NCBI RefSeq assembly: GCF_030160275.1
Contig: NZ_BSOA01000018.1
Location: 186,001 to 250,000, forward strand
DNA: 64,000 nt
Direction: 5' to 3'
Origin: Dyella flagellata
Lineage (GTDB): Bacteria; Pseudomonadota; Gammaproteobacteria; Xanthomonadales; Rhodanobacteraceae
The notes below the pieces were generated by a model, which was not told where the DNA came from, did no database searches, and was given only the letters and a program-made list of their open reading frames with translations. Below are positions 8,705-17,171 of this stretch, piece by piece (the stretch's first letter is position 1; each line of letters begins with the position of its first letter). Both the position numbers and the translations under genes were made by a program.

Positions 8705-9706
8705 ATGCGACCACAAGACGTGGTCGGCAAAGACAGCCGAGGACGCTTTATCGAACGCCCTGACCAGGTCGAGCACCATCGCTGGTTTCCGCCGCCGGAA
8801 GACGACCGGCACCGTGGACTGGCGCAGCTCGATGGCCCCACTCGCGCCATGCTGCACGAATTGCGCTGGCGCAAACCGCCTCGTGATCATCGCCGCCTGT
8901 GGATGGCGCTGACGGTCGCGCTGCTCCTGCATGTCTTGTTCCTGTTGGTGATGTGGTACGAGATGAAGCCAGGCCTGCGCGTGCCGCAAGCGGTGCAGGT
9001 GCGACTTGAGGAAGGGATCCAGGTGCGCTTCATCACGCGTGGGGCGGCGAAGCCGCAAGCCGCTCCCCCTCCCGTGCCTGCACCACCTCCTCGTCCCATA
9101 CGCGAGCCGGTATCGAAAAATGCGATGACGGTGCGCATGCCGGAGTCGCCCGCACCGGCGCCTCAACCTGCGCCGGCGATGTCGACGCCACGTCCGGTAT
9201 TGTTCGATCGCACCGGGCAGGTCGTGCTGCCGGGCAGTGCGTCCAGCGCTGCTGCCGTGCCCCCGGGGGATTACGTGCAGCGGGCGCCGCAGGGGGATAC
9301 GCAAATCATGCAACATCGCGCCGGGGCCTCCTACCAGTCGGCGCCGAATGCCTTCAAAAAGTATTTTCCGCCGCCGCACGAGTCGTTCTTGGCCGGCGTG
9401 ATGCGCAAGTTGAACGGCCACGAAAGCAATACGAAGGATGTCGACTTGCCTGGGGGCATCCACCTGAAGTGCCCGAAGGTGTTGGGTATCCCCACTCCCA
9501 ATTGCGTCATCCCACCACCACCACCACCCTCAACCGATGGCGATGAGCGCTTGAGCATGGCGTCTGCACCGCTGGCGAAGGGGGCGCCAGTGGCGAAGCC
9601 GGACCTGGCCGTTTGCATTGCCGACTATCGTGCCGGCAAGCCGCTGCCTTATGGTTGTCCGGTGGATACACCAGCGCGGGCAGTGGATGCCGAGAAGAAG
9701 AAATAG
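8705..9706 (+). CDS. TonB-like proline-rich inner-membrane protein, paralogue A
   Basis: A 333-residue protein (ATG at 8705; a GTG at 8636 would add 23 residues, and neither start has a strong Shine-Dalgarno). It has a charged cytoplasmic N-terminus and one membrane helix at about 65-84. A 'VQVRL..G' segment and a Pro/Ala-rich periplasmic linker follow, then a C-terminal domain beginning near residue 205 with GDTQIM and four cysteines in two pairs. The helix plus proline-rich linker resembles TonB/TolA-type energy transducers, but I see no TonB C-terminal domain. The C-terminal domain is recognisably shared with the next gene (GDxxIM, Y-x-P, ES, LPxG, C...C...PPP, C...CP). Function is unknown; the gene is 69 bases upstream of its paralogue and probably co-transcribed with it. 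Confidence 0.7.
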   Translation: MRPQDVVGKDSRGRFIERPDQVEHHRWFPPPEDDRHRGLAQLDGPTRAMLHELRWRKPPRDHRRLWMALTVALLLHVLFLLVMWYEMKPGLRVPQAVQVRLEEGIQVRFITRGAAKPQAAPPPVPAPPPRPIREPVSKNAMTVRMPESPAPAPQPAPAMSTPRPVLFDRTGQVVLPGSASSAAAVPPGDYVQRAPQGDTQIMQHRAGASYQSAPNAFKKYFPPPHESFLAGVMRKLNGHESNTKDVDLPGGIHLKCPKVLGIPTPNCVIPPPPPPSTDGDERLSMASAPLAKGAPVAKPDLAVCIADYRAGKPLPYGCPVDTPARAVDAEKKK

Positions 9707-9775
9707 GGGAGGCACTTGTAGGCCGGGCTGAGCACGCGCTCAAGAATTTCCTTACGTCCCATTACACTGGCGCCC

Positions 9776-11761
9776 ATGTCGCCACTGCCCTCCGACAATC
9801 CCAACCCGACCAAGGTCGTCATGATCAAGTCGCCGCACGACGCGGCGACCTGGGCGATCGTTTATCGGCGGCGCACGCGCGACAAGCCGCGCGAATGGCT
9901 GCTGAAGCTGGCCGGCGCCGTTGGCGCGCTGTTGGTGCATTTGATGGTGTTGTTCGGGTCGATGTTCGGCTCGCCCTACGCGCTGCCACCGCCACCGCCG
10001 GAGCCCAAAGGCAACGCATTGCTGGTGCGTTTGATCCCGAACAAGCCGCAACCGCCGCCTCCGCCACCGGTGCGTGGTGTGCCGCCCAAGGAGCATGGCC
10101 CGACGCATCGCGGCAATACCTCGCAGGTGGCCCGCGTAACCCATGAAACCTCCACCGCTGCACCTGTTGCCGCGGTGACGCAACCGCCTGCACCGGCGCC
10201 GAAACAGCCACCGGTGGTGGCGCAAGCCAAGTTGCCGGCCGCCGAAAAAGCACAGCAGCAGCCAGCAGCGCCGTTGCCGCCGATCACGTTGCCGAAGCCT
10301 TCACCGCCTCAGATCCAGCAACCCACGCCGACGGGTTTGCCGCCGCCCCCGTTGTCCCTGCAGGCTGTACAAGTGCCACAACCGGTGCCGCCGCAATTCC
10401 AGCCGGAACCCGTGCGCAAGCCGCAACCCGAAGGCACGCAGCCGATGCCGCCGCTGCCTTCGATCGCGCTCCCAACGCAGCCGGCGCAATCGGCGCAGAC
10501 CATCACGGCGCCACAAATGGCCGTGGAAAAACCTTCGCCGGCGGCGCCGTCGATACCTAGCGTGGTGGCGGTGCAACCGGGCCCCGCCACGGCCGCGCCA
10601 CCCTCGCCGTCGTTGCAGCCGATACCCATGCCGGCGCAAGTGGCGCCGACGGTCAATCTGCAGGCGTCAGCGACGCCGTTGGCAGTACCCAATGTGTCAC
10701 GCACTTCGCCGCAAGAGCTAGGTCCCGTAGTGCATCCGCAGGAGCAACCGGAACTTGCACCGGCTCCGGTGACGCCGGCCGTCGCGCCGGCTCCGACCGT
10801 TACGCCTTCGGCTCCGGCCTTGAATATCGAAGCGCCCAAGCTGGCGGTGCCGGAAGTATCGTTGCGTCCACAGTTGAGCCCGGCCCCTTCGATCACGCCG
10901 ACGCCGGCGCAAAACGCAGCAAAGCCATCTGCCGCGCCAAGCCAGGAGCAGGAAACCGCGGCCAGTCCAGCATCTGCTTCCAGCCCATCGCCATCGAATG
11001 CGCCCGCGAATGAAGGCAACGCGAGCGCCAGCACCGCACCCAACGCTACGCCGCAAGGCAGCGAAACCGGCAATCCAGGTCAGCCCAATGGCGTGGCGCA
11101 AGCGCCGAACGAAAGCAACGGGACTCAGGGCACGCAGCCATCTCCGTCCATCGGCACGGGCAACAACACAGCGGGCGAGCAGGGCGGAGGCACGCCTGGC
11201 ACGCCAAACGGCACCTATATCCAGCTCAAGCCACGTGGCGACACCGAGATCATGTCGCACAACGTGCACTTGCCAGGTTACCGACCTACGCGCTTCGACC
11301 AGTACTGGACGCCCGAAGGCGAAAGCTCCGTGGACACCGCTTTGCGCCACGCGGTAGAGAAGACGACGGTGCGGCACACCTTCAACCTGCCAAAAGGCGT
11401 ACGCGTCGAATGCACGGTCATGCCGTTGCTGCCGTCGTCATTGTTCGGTTGCCACAATCCCGATCCGCCGGCGCAGCCGTTGGAAAAGAAAATCTACGAC
11501 CGGCTGAACCTGCCTACTGAAAACGCTTCGATCCCCAAGTCGGAAGCGGCGAAATCGGCGAGCGCGCCAACACCCACTGCACCGGTGGTCTTGGACAACA
11601 GCGCAGAATGCGCGGCAGCGCGCGTCAGCGGTGGACCGATGCCGCCGAATTGTCCGCCGAGCACGTCATTGCCGATGAAGCCTTTGCCATCGATCAAGCC
11701 GGTGGGTACGCCAACATCTACGTCGGGTTCATGGGTGCCGGCCAGCGATCAGTTCCATTGA
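9776..11761 (+). CDS. TonB-like proline-rich inner-membrane protein, paralogue B
   Basis: A 661-residue protein with a single membrane helix at about 43-63, an 'LLVRLIP' segment, and a very long low-complexity Pro/Ala/Gln/Val linker (about 85-470). The C-terminal domain (about 475-640) opens with GDTEIM and carries paired cysteines, a GYRPTRF segment and an LPKGVRVEC segment that align with paralogue A. The linker is long enough to span the periplasm, as in TonB or TolA, but the C-terminal domain is not one I recognise. The Ser/Asn/Gly-rich stretch just before the domain (about 410-470) may be a flexible hinge. Antisense glycine-rich frames here are composition artefacts. A REP element follows 11 bases after the stop. 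Confidence 0.7.
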   Translation: MSPLPSDNPNPTKVVMIKSPHDAATWAIVYRRRTRDKPREWLLKLAGAVGALLVHLMVLFGSMFGSPYALPPPPPEPKGNALLVRLIPNKPQPPPPPPVRGVPPKEHGPTHRGNTSQVARVTHETSTAAPVAAVTQPPAPAPKQPPVVAQAKLPAAEKAQQQPAAPLPPITLPKPSPPQIQQPTPTGLPPPPLSLQAVQVPQPVPPQFQPEPVRKPQPEGTQPMPPLPSIALPTQPAQSAQTITAPQMAVEKPSPAAPSIPSVVAVQPGPATAAPPSPSLQPIPMPAQVAPTVNLQASATPLAVPNVSRTSPQELGPVVHPQEQPELAPAPVTPAVAPAPTVTPSAPALNIEAPKLAVPEVSLRPQLSPAPSITPTPAQNAAKPSAAPSQEQETAASPASASSPSPSNAPANEGNASASTAPNATPQGSETGNPGQPNGVAQAPNESNGTQGTQPSPSIGTGNNTAGEQGGGTPGTPNGTYIQLKPRGDTEIMSHNVHLPGYRPTRFDQYWTPEGESSVDTALRHAVEKTTVRHTFNLPKGVRVECTVMPLLPSSLFGCHNPDPPAQPLEKKIYDRLNLPTENASIPKSEAAKSASAPTPTAPVVLDNSAECAAARVSGGPMPPNCPPSTSLPMKPLPSIKPVGTPTSTSGSWVPASDQFH

Positions 11762-11772
11762 ATGATGGGAGC

Positions 11773-11849
11773 GCGTAGGCTGGGATGACAATCCCAGCTT
11801 TGCCATGCGTTGGGTGCCACGATGCTGGGATTTTCATCCCAGCCTACGC
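11773..11849. repeat. GTAG-type REP pair (BIME-like), copy A
   Basis: GTAG at 11775 is followed by GCTGGGAT, the loop GACA and ATCCCAGC. After about 30 bases the same unit follows in inverted orientation, ending in CTAC at 11844-11847 and flanked by GCGC. The element lies between convergent genes, so it may also act as a bidirectional terminator. It has the classical form of REP sequences mobilised by RAYT (tnpA_REP) transposases. Confidence 0.88.
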
Positions 11850-11870
11850 GGCTTTCGGACGAAAGCCGCA

Positions 11871-14123
11871 TTACAGCAGCCGCAGCAATTCCTTCATCAA
11901 CGGCAGCCTACGCACCCGCACCGCACTCACGCGGAACACTGCGTTGGCAAGCGCAGGTGCCGCGGTTGGCATGGCCAGGAAACTCGCGCCGGCCGGATCG
12001 CCTTCACCGGGTACGGTGATCACTTCGACCGTGCGCGGCAGCTGCGCCATGCTGGCGAGCGGATAGTCCTTCCAGTTGCTTTGCTGGACCTTGCCGTCCT
12101 TGACCGTGATGGCGAGATTGAGCGCGCTGGAAAGCGCATCCAGCGTGGCGCCAGCCACCTGGCCTTCCAGGCCGGTCGGGTTGATTACCCGGCCCACGTC
12201 CACCGCGCAGACGGCGCGTTCGATGGTGAGCTTTTCGCCTTGCATCGACACTTCGATCGCATGGGCCACGTAAGCGCCATCCATGTACCAGCAGGCGAGC
12301 CCCAGGCCGTTCACCGAATGCAGCCAGTCCTTCCAGTTGATGCGGTCCGTGGCGAGCTTCAGCACGTTGACCAGCCTCGCCGTATCGACCGCGCCGCCGC
12401 CTTGCTGGGGAATCAGCCGGGGTTCGCCGATCAGGCGCAGGTTGGTTACCAGCGGATCTTCCTTCAGCGCGTGCGCGATTTCGTCGACAAAACTGCCAAC
12501 CGCGAAAGCGTTGGTGATATGCGGCATGCCGCGATGCGGACCGCGCGGCAACGATGAAGAAAGTCCCAGCCAGTCGCTGCGGTAATTCGGCACGAAGCCC
12601 GCGGGAAACTGGTTGACGCTGACTTCGGAACTCCACAGATGATCGACCGGCACGCCGCGACCGGCCAATGCCGAGGCGCTGGCCACGCGCTGGTTCCATG
12701 CGAGCACATGGCGCTTGGCGTCGATGATCGTGCTGAACTTGTGCACGCAACCGGAGCGATAGTAGTCGTGCGTGAGGTCTTCGTCGCGCGTCCAGAACAG
12801 GCGCAGCGGCTTGTCCACTTCCTTGGCCAGCAGCACCGCCTCGGCGACGTAATCGTGATCGAGGCGCCTGCCGTAACCGCCACCGATACGCGGTACCCGA
12901 ATGTCGATCTGGTCCGGTGCCAGGCCGGTAAGGCGCTGCACTACGGTCCAGGCCTGTTGCGGCGACTGCGTGGGTACGTAGAGCGTGGCGCTGGTCTTAT
13001 CCAGGCGTACCAGGCAGTTCATCGGCTCACTGGTGGCATGCGCCAGCCAGGGTTGGTAGTAGAGGGCTTCGACGCGGCGCGCGGCTTTGCGTATTGCCTT
13101 GTCGACATCGCCATCGTCGCGCACGCGGGTAGTCGGCGCGGCATCGCTGTTGAGCAAAGCGGTGGCTTGTTGTTCCAGCGCAGCGCTGTTTTCGCCGCTG
13201 CTCGCGCCGGGCTTCCACTCGAGTTTCAGCGCGCGCCGCCCTTGCAGGGCGACCCAGGTGTTCTCGGCGATCACCGCCACCGCGGGTGCGATGACCGTTT
13301 CGCCTGGCGGTAGCCGGGGATCGGGCTTGAGCTCGATCACCTTCACCACGCCCTTGATGGCGAGCGCCGCGCTGCTGTCGAGCCCGGTGAGCCTGCCATC
13401 TGGCCACGGGCAATGCGCGAGCACGGCGACGAGGGTATCGCCGAAGTGCTGATCGAGCGCATACGCCGTTTGCCCTGTGACGATCGCACGGGCGTGGGCA
13501 TCGCCGGCGGGCTTGCCGATCAAGTTGTAGCGATCCGGTGTCTTCAGTTGCACCGCGCCGGGCGGCAAGGCGATCTTCGCTGCCGCCGCAGCAAGCTGTC
13601 CGTAGCTCAGACGGCGCCCATCCGGCGCTATCACCGAACCTCGTTCCGTGTGCAACTGCTCGGGCGGAACGCCCAATTGCGGCACGGCGGCGCGAATCAG
13701 CAGCCAGCGCGCCAATGCGCCGACCGAACGCAGATCGCGCCACGCGCGGGGCATCGAATTGCCGGTGCCACCTGCCTGCTGGCCATACAGCCAGTGTGGC
13801 TTGCCGTTGTCATCGGCAACACCCAGGCCGAGCGGCAGGACGCGCACGTGCTGCCAGTCGGCATCCATTTCGTCGGCGATGATGCGCGCCAGCGCGGTGG
13901 CGACCCCGGTGCCGGTTTCCGGGTCGCGCGAACCGATCAGCACCGTGCCGTCCGCATCGACGCGCACGTATACGCCGAGGTCGAAGAGCGCATCGCCCAG
14001 CATGTCCGGGGGCGTAGGTGCGGTGGCTGCGTGGGCGCTGCGGATGCCGACGATCAAGGCACCCGACGCGCCGGCTAGCACCTGCAGGAAGCGGCGGCGC
14101 GAAAGCTTCAGCGTGCCACTCAT
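11871..14123 (-). CDS. Molybdopterin-binding oxidoreductase large subunit, isoquinoline 1-oxidoreductase beta-like
   Basis: A 750-residue protein with a Tat signal (SRRRFL at 8-13, then a hydrophobic stretch ending AHA). It matches the xanthine oxidase family large subunit of the IorB type, with 'SPQQAW', 'GGGYGRRLDHDY' and 'APALANAVF' near the C-terminus. In the usual IorB consensus the catalytic glutamate lies in GxGEPG just before APALANA. Here that position reads GASFLAMPTAAPALANA, so the Glu is replaced, apparently by Phe near residue 715. The start overlaps the small-subunit stop by four bases. The pair would be exported as a folded complex, the small subunit travelling without its own signal. 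The substrate is unknown, and hydroxylase activity is doubtful given the missing residue. Confidence 0.82.
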   Translation of the reverse strand: MSGTLKLSRRRFLQVLAGASGALIVGIRSAHAATAPTPPDMLGDALFDLGVYVRVDADGTVLIGSRDPETGTGVATALARIIADEMDADWQHVRVLPLGLGVADDNGKPHWLYGQQAGGTGNSMPRAWRDLRSVGALARWLLIRAAVPQLGVPPEQLHTERGSVIAPDGRRLSYGQLAAAAAKIALPPGAVQLKTPDRYNLIGKPAGDAHARAIVTGQTAYALDQHFGDTLVAVLAHCPWPDGRLTGLDSSAALAIKGVVKVIELKPDPRLPPGETVIAPAVAVIAENTWVALQGRRALKLEWKPGASSGENSAALEQQATALLNSDAAPTTRVRDDGDVDKAIRKAARRVEALYYQPWLAHATSEPMNCLVRLDKTSATLYVPTQSPQQAWTVVQRLTGLAPDQIDIRVPRIGGGYGRRLDHDYVAEAVLLAKEVDKPLRLFWTRDEDLTHDYYRSGCVHKFSTIIDAKRHVLAWNQRVASASALAGRGVPVDHLWSSEVSVNQFPAGFVPNYRSDWLGLSSSLPRGPHRGMPHITNAFAVGSFVDEIAHALKEDPLVTNLRLIGEPRLIPQQGGGAVDTARLVNVLKLATDRINWKDWLHSVNGLGLACWYMDGAYVAHAIEVSMQGEKLTIERAVCAVDVGRVINPTGLEGQVAGATLDALSSALNLAITVKDGKVQQSNWKDYPLASMAQLPRTVEVITVPGEGDPAGASFLAMPTAAPALANAVFRVSAVRVRRLPLMKELLRLL

Positions 14124-14656
14124 GCCTTGGCTCCCTGCTTCATCGTTGCGGCTGCGCGTTTGATCGCCTTGCGTACGCGTGTCTGGCAGCCGCAGCGGCA
14201 GAGGTTGGGCAGGGCGTCGATATCGTTGTCGCTCGGCTCCTTGATGCGATTGAGCAGGTCCGCCGAGGCAATCAGCCAGCCTGGTGTGCAGTAGCCGCAG
14301 CCGATCGCGTCTTCATCGATGAACGCCTGCTGCAACGGATGCAGGTCACCCTTGCCATTCGCGAGGCCTTCCACCGTGGTGACCTGCTTGCCGGCCAGCT
14401 TGCTCATCGGCGTGGTGATGGCGGAGGTCGCCTTGCCATTCACCAGCACCAGGTCGGCGCCACCGTCGCCATGCTCGCCACCGTACTTGGTGCCGTCGAG
14501 CCTTAGCACGTCGCGCAGGTACCACAGCAAGGGCATCGCCGGATCGCCGGTGTGGCGAAAATGCTCGCCGTTGATCTCAAGGTCGATGCCGGGGCGGACG
14601 GGCGTCGGAACGATCTCCGTCGGCTTGGTGGGCAGCGCGGCGTGGTCTTGCGCCAT
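14120..14656 (-). CDS. (2Fe-2S)-binding small subunit of the IorAB-like pair, first cluster motif lost
   Basis: A 178-residue protein aligning end to end with IorA-type ferredoxin-like subunits ('MPLLWYLRDVL', 41-51; 'TTVEGL', 93-98). The C-terminal helical cluster motif is intact: C120, C123, C153 and C155, with an extra C157. The plant-ferredoxin-type cluster normally uses the pattern CGxxxCGAC...C. The four aligned positions here are Gly60, Gly65, Asp68 and Ile80, so the first [2Fe-2S] cluster cannot form in the usual way. The frame and surrounding sequence are otherwise well conserved, which argues against simple decay. GGAG lies 10 bases before the ATG. It is encoded directly upstream of the Mo subunit. 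Confidence 0.85.
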   Translation of the reverse strand: MAQDHAALPTKPTEIVPTPVRPGIDLEINGEHFRHTGDPAMPLLWYLRDVLRLDGTKYGGEHGDGGADLVLVNGKATSAITTPMSKLAGKQVTTVEGLANGKGDLHPLQQAFIDEDAIGCGYCTPGWLIASADLLNRIKEPSDNDIDALPNLCRCGCQTRVRKAIKRAAATMKQGAKA

Positions 14657-14708
14657 CAGGTGGTGTCTCCGTTTATCCAGCGGCGCATTGTGGCATTGCC
14701 GCAGCGAA

Positions 14709-16043
14709 TTAGGAGCGCACGGTGCTGAACAAATGTCGCCAGATCAGGTAGACCGGGATGCCGGCCACCATGATCGCAAGGCCGATGCCCGTGTTCACCA
14801 AGCTTGTACGCAGGCTTTGCACCACCACCAACGCGATCGTGGCGATGAAGATCAGTGGTGGCAGCGGATAGCCGGGCACGCTGAACCTCACTTCGGCGGC
14901 CTCCTCGCCGGTTTCCCTGCGGCGATACCAGAACAGCGTGCCCACCCCCACCGCGCAGGCCAGCCAGTCGCCGAAAGTGGCGTAGTCCAGCAACTGGCCG
15001 TAACTGCCGGACAAGACCAGCACGATCGACCAGCCAACCAGCAGCAGCAGCGCCAGGTTGGGTGTGTGATGACGCGGGTGCAAGCGTCCCACGCTGGCGA
15101 AGAACAGGCCATCGGCGCCCATCACCTGCAAGACGCGGGCTCCGGCTACCAGGGTGATGTTGCAAAAGCCGAAGGTGGAAATGGCGATGCCCACGGCGAT
15201 CAGCTTGGCGCCGGCCGGGCCGAACACCTTGTTCATGACGTCAGCGGCAGGTGTACTGCTGAGCGCCAGGCCGGCATGCCCGAGTACTGCCAGGTACGCC
15301 ACGTTGACCAGCGCATATGCGCTCACCACGCCGAGCATGCCCAGCACCAGTGCGCGGGGCAGGGTGCGCTGCGGTTCGCGCACTTCGCCGGCCAGATTGT
15401 TGAGGTAGGTGAAGCCGGAATAGGCGAACAGCACCGGCAGCGCAGCGCTCATGAAGCCGACGTCGCTATGCGCCGGGTCCGCGGCCAGCCAGGGTGCGCC
15501 GGTGCCGACCCCGGCCAGAAACAGCCCGCACACCACCAGCACCGCCACCGCCAGCAGCTTCAGCAGGGTGAACAGGTTCTGCATCTGTACGCCGAATTTG
15601 AGGCCGAACAGGTTGATCAGCGCCACCAGCGCCAGCGCGCCCACCGCCAGCGGCGTTGCCATGCCGGCCGGCAGTCCGAACACCGTCGCGGCATAGCTGG
15701 CGAAGATGGTGGCCACCGCCGCGCTCGAACCGGAATAGATCACCAGCAGCATGGTCCAGCCAAACAGGAAGCCGGCCAGCGGGCCAAAGGCCTCGCGCAG
15801 GTACACGTAGCTGCCGCCGGCACGCGGGCGGCGCGCGCCCAATTCGGCATAGCACATCGCCCCGAGCAAGGTGAGCACCCCCGCGCCTACCCACATCAGC
15901 AGCAGGGCCAGGCCCGATTCGGTGCGTTTCGCGGCAATGCCGGGATTGAGAAAGATACCGCCGCCGATGATGCCGCCGACCACGACCAACGCTGCGTCCC
16001 GCAGGCGAAGGCTGCGCTGATAGCCAGTAGTCGGTGACGTCAT
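14709..16043 (-). CDS. Amino acid permease, APC superfamily
   Basis: A 444-residue integral membrane protein with about 12 predicted membrane helices. The first helix has the APC hallmark GGIIGGGIF and is followed by 'ELGARRPRAGGSYVYLREAFG', typical of APC transporters that move amino acids in symport or exchange. I chose the ATG at 16043 because the in-frame upstream extension (to 16112) translates a REP element and lacks a ribosome binding site. It is transcribed in the same direction as the oxidoreductase pair, 52 bases upstream of it, so co-transcription is possible. The substrate cannot be read from the sequence. Confidence 0.88.
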   Translation of the reverse strand: MTSPTTGYQRSLRLRDAALVVVGGIIGGGIFLNPGIAAKRTESGLALLLMWVGAGVLTLLGAMCYAELGARRPRAGGSYVYLREAFGPLAGFLFGWTMLLVIYSGSSAAVATIFASYAATVFGLPAGMATPLAVGALALVALINLFGLKFGVQMQNLFTLLKLLAVAVLVVCGLFLAGVGTGAPWLAADPAHSDVGFMSAALPVLFAYSGFTYLNNLAGEVREPQRTLPRALVLGMLGVVSAYALVNVAYLAVLGHAGLALSSTPAADVMNKVFGPAGAKLIAVGIAISTFGFCNITLVAGARVLQVMGADGLFFASVGRLHPRHHTPNLALLLLVGWSIVLVLSGSYGQLLDYATFGDWLACAVGVGTLFWYRRRETGEEAAEVRFSVPGYPLPPLIFIATIALVVVQSLRTSLVNTGIGLAIMVAGIPVYLIWRHLFSTVRS

Positions 16044-16083
16044 GGGAAAAGCCCCTGGGTTGGAAACGCAGAGCATGGCGTGG

Positions 16084-16157
16084 GTAGGCTGGGATGACAA
16101 TCCCAGCACCACAGATATGGCATGCGTGGCAATGCCGGGATTGCCATTCCAGACTAC
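16084..16157. repeat. GTAG-type REP pair, copy B (right arm degenerate)
   Basis: GTAG at 16084-16087 opens a full hairpin unit. The distal inverted unit has diverged (GCCGGGATTGCCATTCC, then CTAC at 16154-16157). Read on the minus strand, that terminal GTAG contains the TAG stop codon of the PhzF gene. Confidence 0.85.
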
Positions 16158-17056
16158 GTAGCGTTTGGCGCGTGCCTGCCGGGCAGGTCGAGTTCACCCT
16201 GGATCACCGTCACGCATTGACCGCCGACCGTGATGGCTGCGGTGTCCCGATCGTGCCTGACGGTGACGTATCCGTCGCGGCCGATCTCGCGCCCCTGATT
16301 TGCGACATAGCTTGCGTCGTAGCGGATGTCCCCGCGTGCGACCAGAAAAGCCATGATTGCGGCGTTGGCGCTGCCGGTCACCGGATCTTCCGGTATGCCG
16401 TCGGCTGGGCAAAAGGCTCGTACGGCCATCTGCGCGGCACTGCCATGTTCCTGACCGAATACCGCGACGCCGATCGCCTTCTGCTGTTCACACAAGTGGC
16501 TGATCGCATGCAGATCAGGTTGCAGGGCGCGTACGCGCGATGCTTCCCTGAGATCGCCTATCCACCAGCGCGGACCGTTGTCGATCAAGCCCAGGTGCAT
16601 AGGTTCCGGGCTCATGCCGACCGCGTCAGCGATCGCATGGAGCAGCTCGGTGCTCATGTCCATTTGCTTGGCGGTTGGCGCTTGCACATGGATGATGCGT
16701 TCCGCGCCCTGGCCTTCGACCTCCACCGGCAGCAGTCCCGCGGCGCACTCTTGAATCAATTGTGTTTTGCCGTCAGCGACGAGTCCCGCTTCGATAGCGG
16801 CATAAGCGCTGCCTACACTGGGGTGGCCGGCAAACGGCAATTCCTGCCGTGGTGTGAAGATGCGCACACGATAGTCGGCTTCCGCTGTCGTCGGCGGCAG
16901 CAGGAAGGCGGTTTCGGAGAGGTTGGTCCAGCGCGCGAAAGCTTGCAGCGTGGTTTCGTCCAGTCCCGCGCCATCGATGACTACTGCCAGCGGATTGCCT
17001 CGCATGGGCTGGCGCGAAAAGACGTCGATTTGCATGAAGCGGCGTTTGCGGGACAT
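16154..17056 (-). CDS. PhzF family phenazine biosynthesis-like isomerase
   Basis: A 300-residue protein of the PhzF/diaminopimelate epimerase-like fold. It has 'QIDVFSRQPMRGNPLAVV' near the N-terminus (9-26), the conserved Glu in 'NLSETAF', 'FTPRQELPFAGHPSVGSA' (about 66-83) and 'EDPVTGSANAA' (about 227-237), all diagnostic. PhzF-like proteins outside phenazine operons are common and mostly uncharacterised isomerases; no other phenazine gene is present, so phenazine production is not implied. A start a few codons downstream (MQIDVF) is also possible. The last codons and stop (ACG TAG) fall at the end of a REP element. Confidence 0.9.
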   Translation of the reverse strand: MSRKRRFMQIDVFSRQPMRGNPLAVVIDGAGLDETTLQAFARWTNLSETAFLLPPTTAEADYRVRIFTPRQELPFAGHPSVGSAYAAIEAGLVADGKTQLIQECAAGLLPVEVEGQGAERIIHVQAPTAKQMDMSTELLHAIADAVGMSPEPMHLGLIDNGPRWWIGDLREASRVRALQPDLHAISHLCEQQKAIGVAVFGQEHGSAAQMAVRAFCPADGIPEDPVTGSANAAIMAFLVARGDIRYDASYVANQGREIGRDGYVTVRHDRDTAAITVGGQCVTVIQGELDLPGRHAPNAT

Positions 17057-17131
17057 GAGCGTGTGAGATGGCGAAACGGACGCATCATCATAGCTGCATG
17101 CCGACTTTCTTTGACTGCAGACGGCAGGTCG

Positions 17132-17159
17132 TTCCCTCCCCTGGCGACAGGGGAGGGAA
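17132..17159. repeat. Perfect 12-bp stem-loop at the 3' end of the S53 protease gene
   Basis: TTCCCTCCCCTG and its exact complement flank a GCGA tetraloop. It lies 12 bases after the protease stop codon and lacks a T-run on either strand. It may protect the mRNA 3' end or act as a weak terminator. The pyrimidine-rich arm resembles the repeat at 23995-24016 and the one inside hrpA. Confidence 0.6.
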
Positions 17160-17171
17160 TCGCCTTACATC

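Noticed and set aside
10309-11073. A glycine/cysteine-rich open frame on the minus strand
   Set aside because: Composition artefact of the proline/alanine-rich linker read on the opposite strand.
14319-16037. A 572-codon open frame on the plus strand
   Set aside because: Antisense to the amino-acid permease and the Fe-S subunit; rich in Gln, His and Arg, with no membrane or domain pattern.
16044-16112. N-terminal extension of the amino-acid permease
   Set aside because: It translates REP copy B and has no ribosome binding site.
16154-17056. Phenazine biosynthesis
   Set aside because: Only a PhzF-type isomerase is present; no phzA-E or phzG genes are in the window.
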